Notes under the pieces: model-generated | What the model was told of the DNA's origin: nothing | Seen by the model: the letters and a program-made list of their open reading frames with translations, nothing else | Database searches by the model: none | Shown: positions 62,596 through 64,000 of the stretch, piece after piece | How positions within the stretch are numbered: the first letter of the stretch is position 1 | How the letters are laid out: every line of letters begins with the position of its first letter | Position numbers and translations under genes: made by a program | Assembly (NCBI GenBank): GCA_028278525.1 | Contig: JANQEE010000032.1 | Coordinates: 120,030 to 184,029 of the forward strand | Length of the DNA: 64,000 bases | Direction of reading: 5' to 3' | Source of the DNA: Minwuiaceae bacterium | Lineage (GTDB): Bacteria > Pseudomonadota > Alphaproteobacteria > Minwuiales > Minwuiaceae

Positions 62596-62901
62596 ATGAG
62601 CGAGCTCTTCGTCGAGTCGAAATTCGAGATGCCGGTCGACCGCGCGGCGGTCGCCGCCGACTGGCGCGCGCGGGGCTATTCATGCCACAGCTTCGTCGAT
62701 CCGCCGGGAAGGGAGTGGAACGACTTCGTGCACAACGTCGACGAAGTCGTCACGGTTCTCGACGGCGAGCTGGAACTCCTGGTCAGGGACGAACGCCTGC
62801 TCCTCAGGCCCGGCGACGAAGCGTTCATTCCCCGCGGCGCCCGGCACTCGGTCCGCAACGTCGACGCCGGCGCCACCCGCTGGCTGTTCGGCTACAACTG
62901 A
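62596..62901 (+). CDS. Small cupin protein
   Basis: 101 residues, one cupin barrel: WNDFVHNVDEVVTVLDGELELL (first motif with metal His and Glu) and GDEAFIPRGARHSVRNVD (second motif). Small single-domain cupins can bind metal and act as isomerases, dioxygenases or sensors. It is just downstream of the aminotransferase and probably shares its transcript. Specific role unknown. Confidence 0.85.
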   Translation: MSELFVESKFEMPVDRAAVAADWRARGYSCHSFVDPPGREWNDFVHNVDEVVTVLDGELELLVRDERLLLRPGDEAFIPRGARHSVRNVDAGATRWLFGYN

Positions 62902-62944
62902 CCTGCGGCTCAGTAGCGCTGCCCGAGTAGGGCGCAGGTTTACG

Positions 62945-63658
62945 CTACGCCCCGGTCAGGCTGGCACCTAGTTCCGCGAAGTCGGCGACGATCAGGTCCG
63001 GTTGATGCGGCGTCTCGCCGAACGGCCGCTTGCGCCGGTCGATGAAAGCCGTCCGCATGCCGTAGGCTTTCGCGCCGATGCAGTCGAAGGCGTGGTTGGC
63101 GACGAACAGGCAGCTCGACCGGTCCTCGCCGACGATCCGCTCGGCGGTGGCGTAGGTCTTCCAGTGCGGTTTGAAATAGCCGGCCTCCTGCACCGAAATC
63201 ACATGGTCGAAGGCAAAGCCGATATATGGCTTCGCCGCCTCCAGCATGTCGCGGTCGCCGTTCGACAGGATCGCCAGCCCGTAGCCGGCGGCGCGCAGCC
63301 GCTCCAATGCGGCGATCACATCCGGAAAAGGCTTCAACTGCTCGATCTGCCCAACCAGCCAGCGCACCTCGTCTTGTGTATAGACGATGCCGCAGCGGTC
63401 CATCACGTAGGACACCGCGCGGTGGCCGATCTCGCGATATGGCGTATGCCCCCGGTCGCACAGCGCGTCGATCATCGAATTCTCGAAATGCGTCCGCCGC
63501 CACCAGGTCACGAACCGATGCGGCTCGCCGTCCCATCCCTTGTCCTTCAGGAATGGCGCGGCGACCTCGGTCAGGTCCTTCTGCATATCGACGACGGTGC
63601 CGTACTGATCGAACACCAGAACCTTTATCTCGCGCGCCAGATTGCCGGCCGTCTCCAT
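62945..63658 (-). CDS. Haloacid dehalogenase type II (HAD superfamily)
   Basis: 237 residues. Nucleophile Asp in VFDQYGTVVDM, motif II SNGDRDMLEA, Lys in AGYFKPHWKTY, and motif IV FVANHAFDCIGAK. This is the same family as the gene at 3459. The cap segment HRFVTWWRRTHFENSMIDA suggests an L-2-haloacid type. The motif IV Asp pair is less standard here (HAFD versus HNDD), so activity is less sure. Convergent with the cupin gene. Confidence 0.85.
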   Translation of the reverse strand: METAGNLAREIKVLVFDQYGTVVDMQKDLTEVAAPFLKDKGWDGEPHRFVTWWRRTHFENSMIDALCDRGHTPYREIGHRAVSYVMDRCGIVYTQDEVRWLVGQIEQLKPFPDVIAALERLRAAGYGLAILSNGDRDMLEAAKPYIGFAFDHVISVQEAGYFKPHWKTYATAERIVGEDRSSCLFVANHAFDCIGAKAYGMRTAFIDRRKRPFGETPHQPDLIVADFAELGASLTGA

Positions 63659-63902
63659 CCGTTTCTCCTTATCGCCGACGATTCCCGGCGATTGTCGGCC
63701 ATGTCGGGCAATGCGTCCAATCGATAACGCCGACTATGCCATCGTTGGCATGATCGATCGGCCGCCGCGCGGGAAACATGGCGTTCGGCCGATGTTCTCC
63801 AGGTCTTCGTCTGGATTTCGTCCGGTGTCGCGCCGCGCCAGGCTTTACCTTCAGAAGAGCACTGTGCGGATGGCCTCGATGAGGCGATTGCAGGAGACGG
63901 GA

Positions 63903-64000
63903 ATGGAAATCGAAGGTTTTAGGAACGTCCTTGCCGAGGCGGGGCCGCTGGCCGGCGTCGCCTCCATCGACGAGTTCGACGAGGGGCCGAGCTGGGCCGT
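63903..64000 (+). CDS. Start of a gene cut by the window end
   Basis: An ATG at 63903, after GCAGGAGACGG, opens a frame (MEIEGFRNVLAEAGPLAGVA) to the last base without a stop. About 32 codons are visible, too little to recognise a family. The 244-bp spacer upstream separates it from the divergent HAD gene. Confidence 0.55.
   Translation, partial: MEIEGFRNVLAEAGPLAGVASIDEFDEGPSWA

Overview
The window looks like chromosomal DNA of a GC-rich, free-living alphaproteobacterium, probably Rhodospirillales-like. The grounds are the strong GC bias in third codon positions, a four-subunit sarcosine oxidase, a YdbH/YnbE/YdbL envelope locus, and abundant REP-type palindromes of the kind common in that class. 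No rRNA, phage, integrase, transposase or CRISPR array is visible. Gene density is near 90 percent, and most genes belong to the catabolism of small nitrogenous, C1 and aromatic compounds.

Layout. 0-7.3 kb: a partial enolase-superfamily enzyme, an acetylpolyamine amidohydrolase, a membrane protein, an SDR, a HAD dehalogenase, a GNAT, a GlxA/AraC regulator, a small ferredoxin-like protein and a periplasmic HExxH protein, with two perfect hairpins filling one convergent junction. 7.4-19.5 kb: a PEP-CTERM protein, hydantoinase genes hyuA-hyuB, a zinc alcohol dehydrogenase, a PhyH-type dioxygenase and soxB-D-A-G (sarcosine to glycine plus formaldehyde). 19.7-26.3 kb: a cold-shock protein, a UDG-family protein, an N-acyl-D-amino-acid deacylase, a Tat cupin, an NTF2-like protein with an acidic tail, a lipoprotein hydrolase, a thioesterase and an HCCA-isomerase-like protein. 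26.4-30.7 kb: ydbH-ynbE-ydbL (lipid transport between membranes) plus a degenerate nuclease-fold protein. 30.7-42 kb: repeat-rich spacers, a DUF2889 protein, a TPR protein, tRNA-Val, gph, an SLC13 permease, glmU-glmS, a GST, chaC, a GIY-YIG nuclease set exactly between two REP-like repeats, and a divergent LysR/thioesterase pair. 42-48.3 kb: MFS, cysteine hydrolase, gabD-like dehydrogenase, enolase-superfamily enzyme, glutathione reductase. 48.3-53 kb (minus strand): a zinc-ribbon membrane protein, a HalD/BesD-family oxygenase and a Bcr/CflA exporter in tight linkage; a small membrane protein; a two-subunit LigB-type ring-cleavage dioxygenase. 53.4-64 kb: a protein with four 20-residue repeats and a membrane partner, parDE, a TetR divergent from a diiron ferritin-like oxygenase, an LLM flavin oxidoreductase, a GNAT, an unknown protein with an HEVLE motif, a broken sterol-desaturase tail, serine-glyoxylate aminotransferase, a cupin, a second HAD dehalogenase and a gene cut by the window end.

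How the genes fit together. hyuAB beside soxBDAG suggests a route from an N-methylated hantoin-type compound through sarcosine to glycine; the aminotransferase at 61.4 kb could feed the same C2/C1 pool. glmU/glmS supply UDP-GlcNAc. chaC, the GST and glutathione reductase handle glutathione. The most unusual items are the REP-bracketed GIY-YIG cassette, the HalD-family oxygenase with an intact HxD motif fused translationally to an exporter, and the perfect hairpins at 6.5-6.7 kb.
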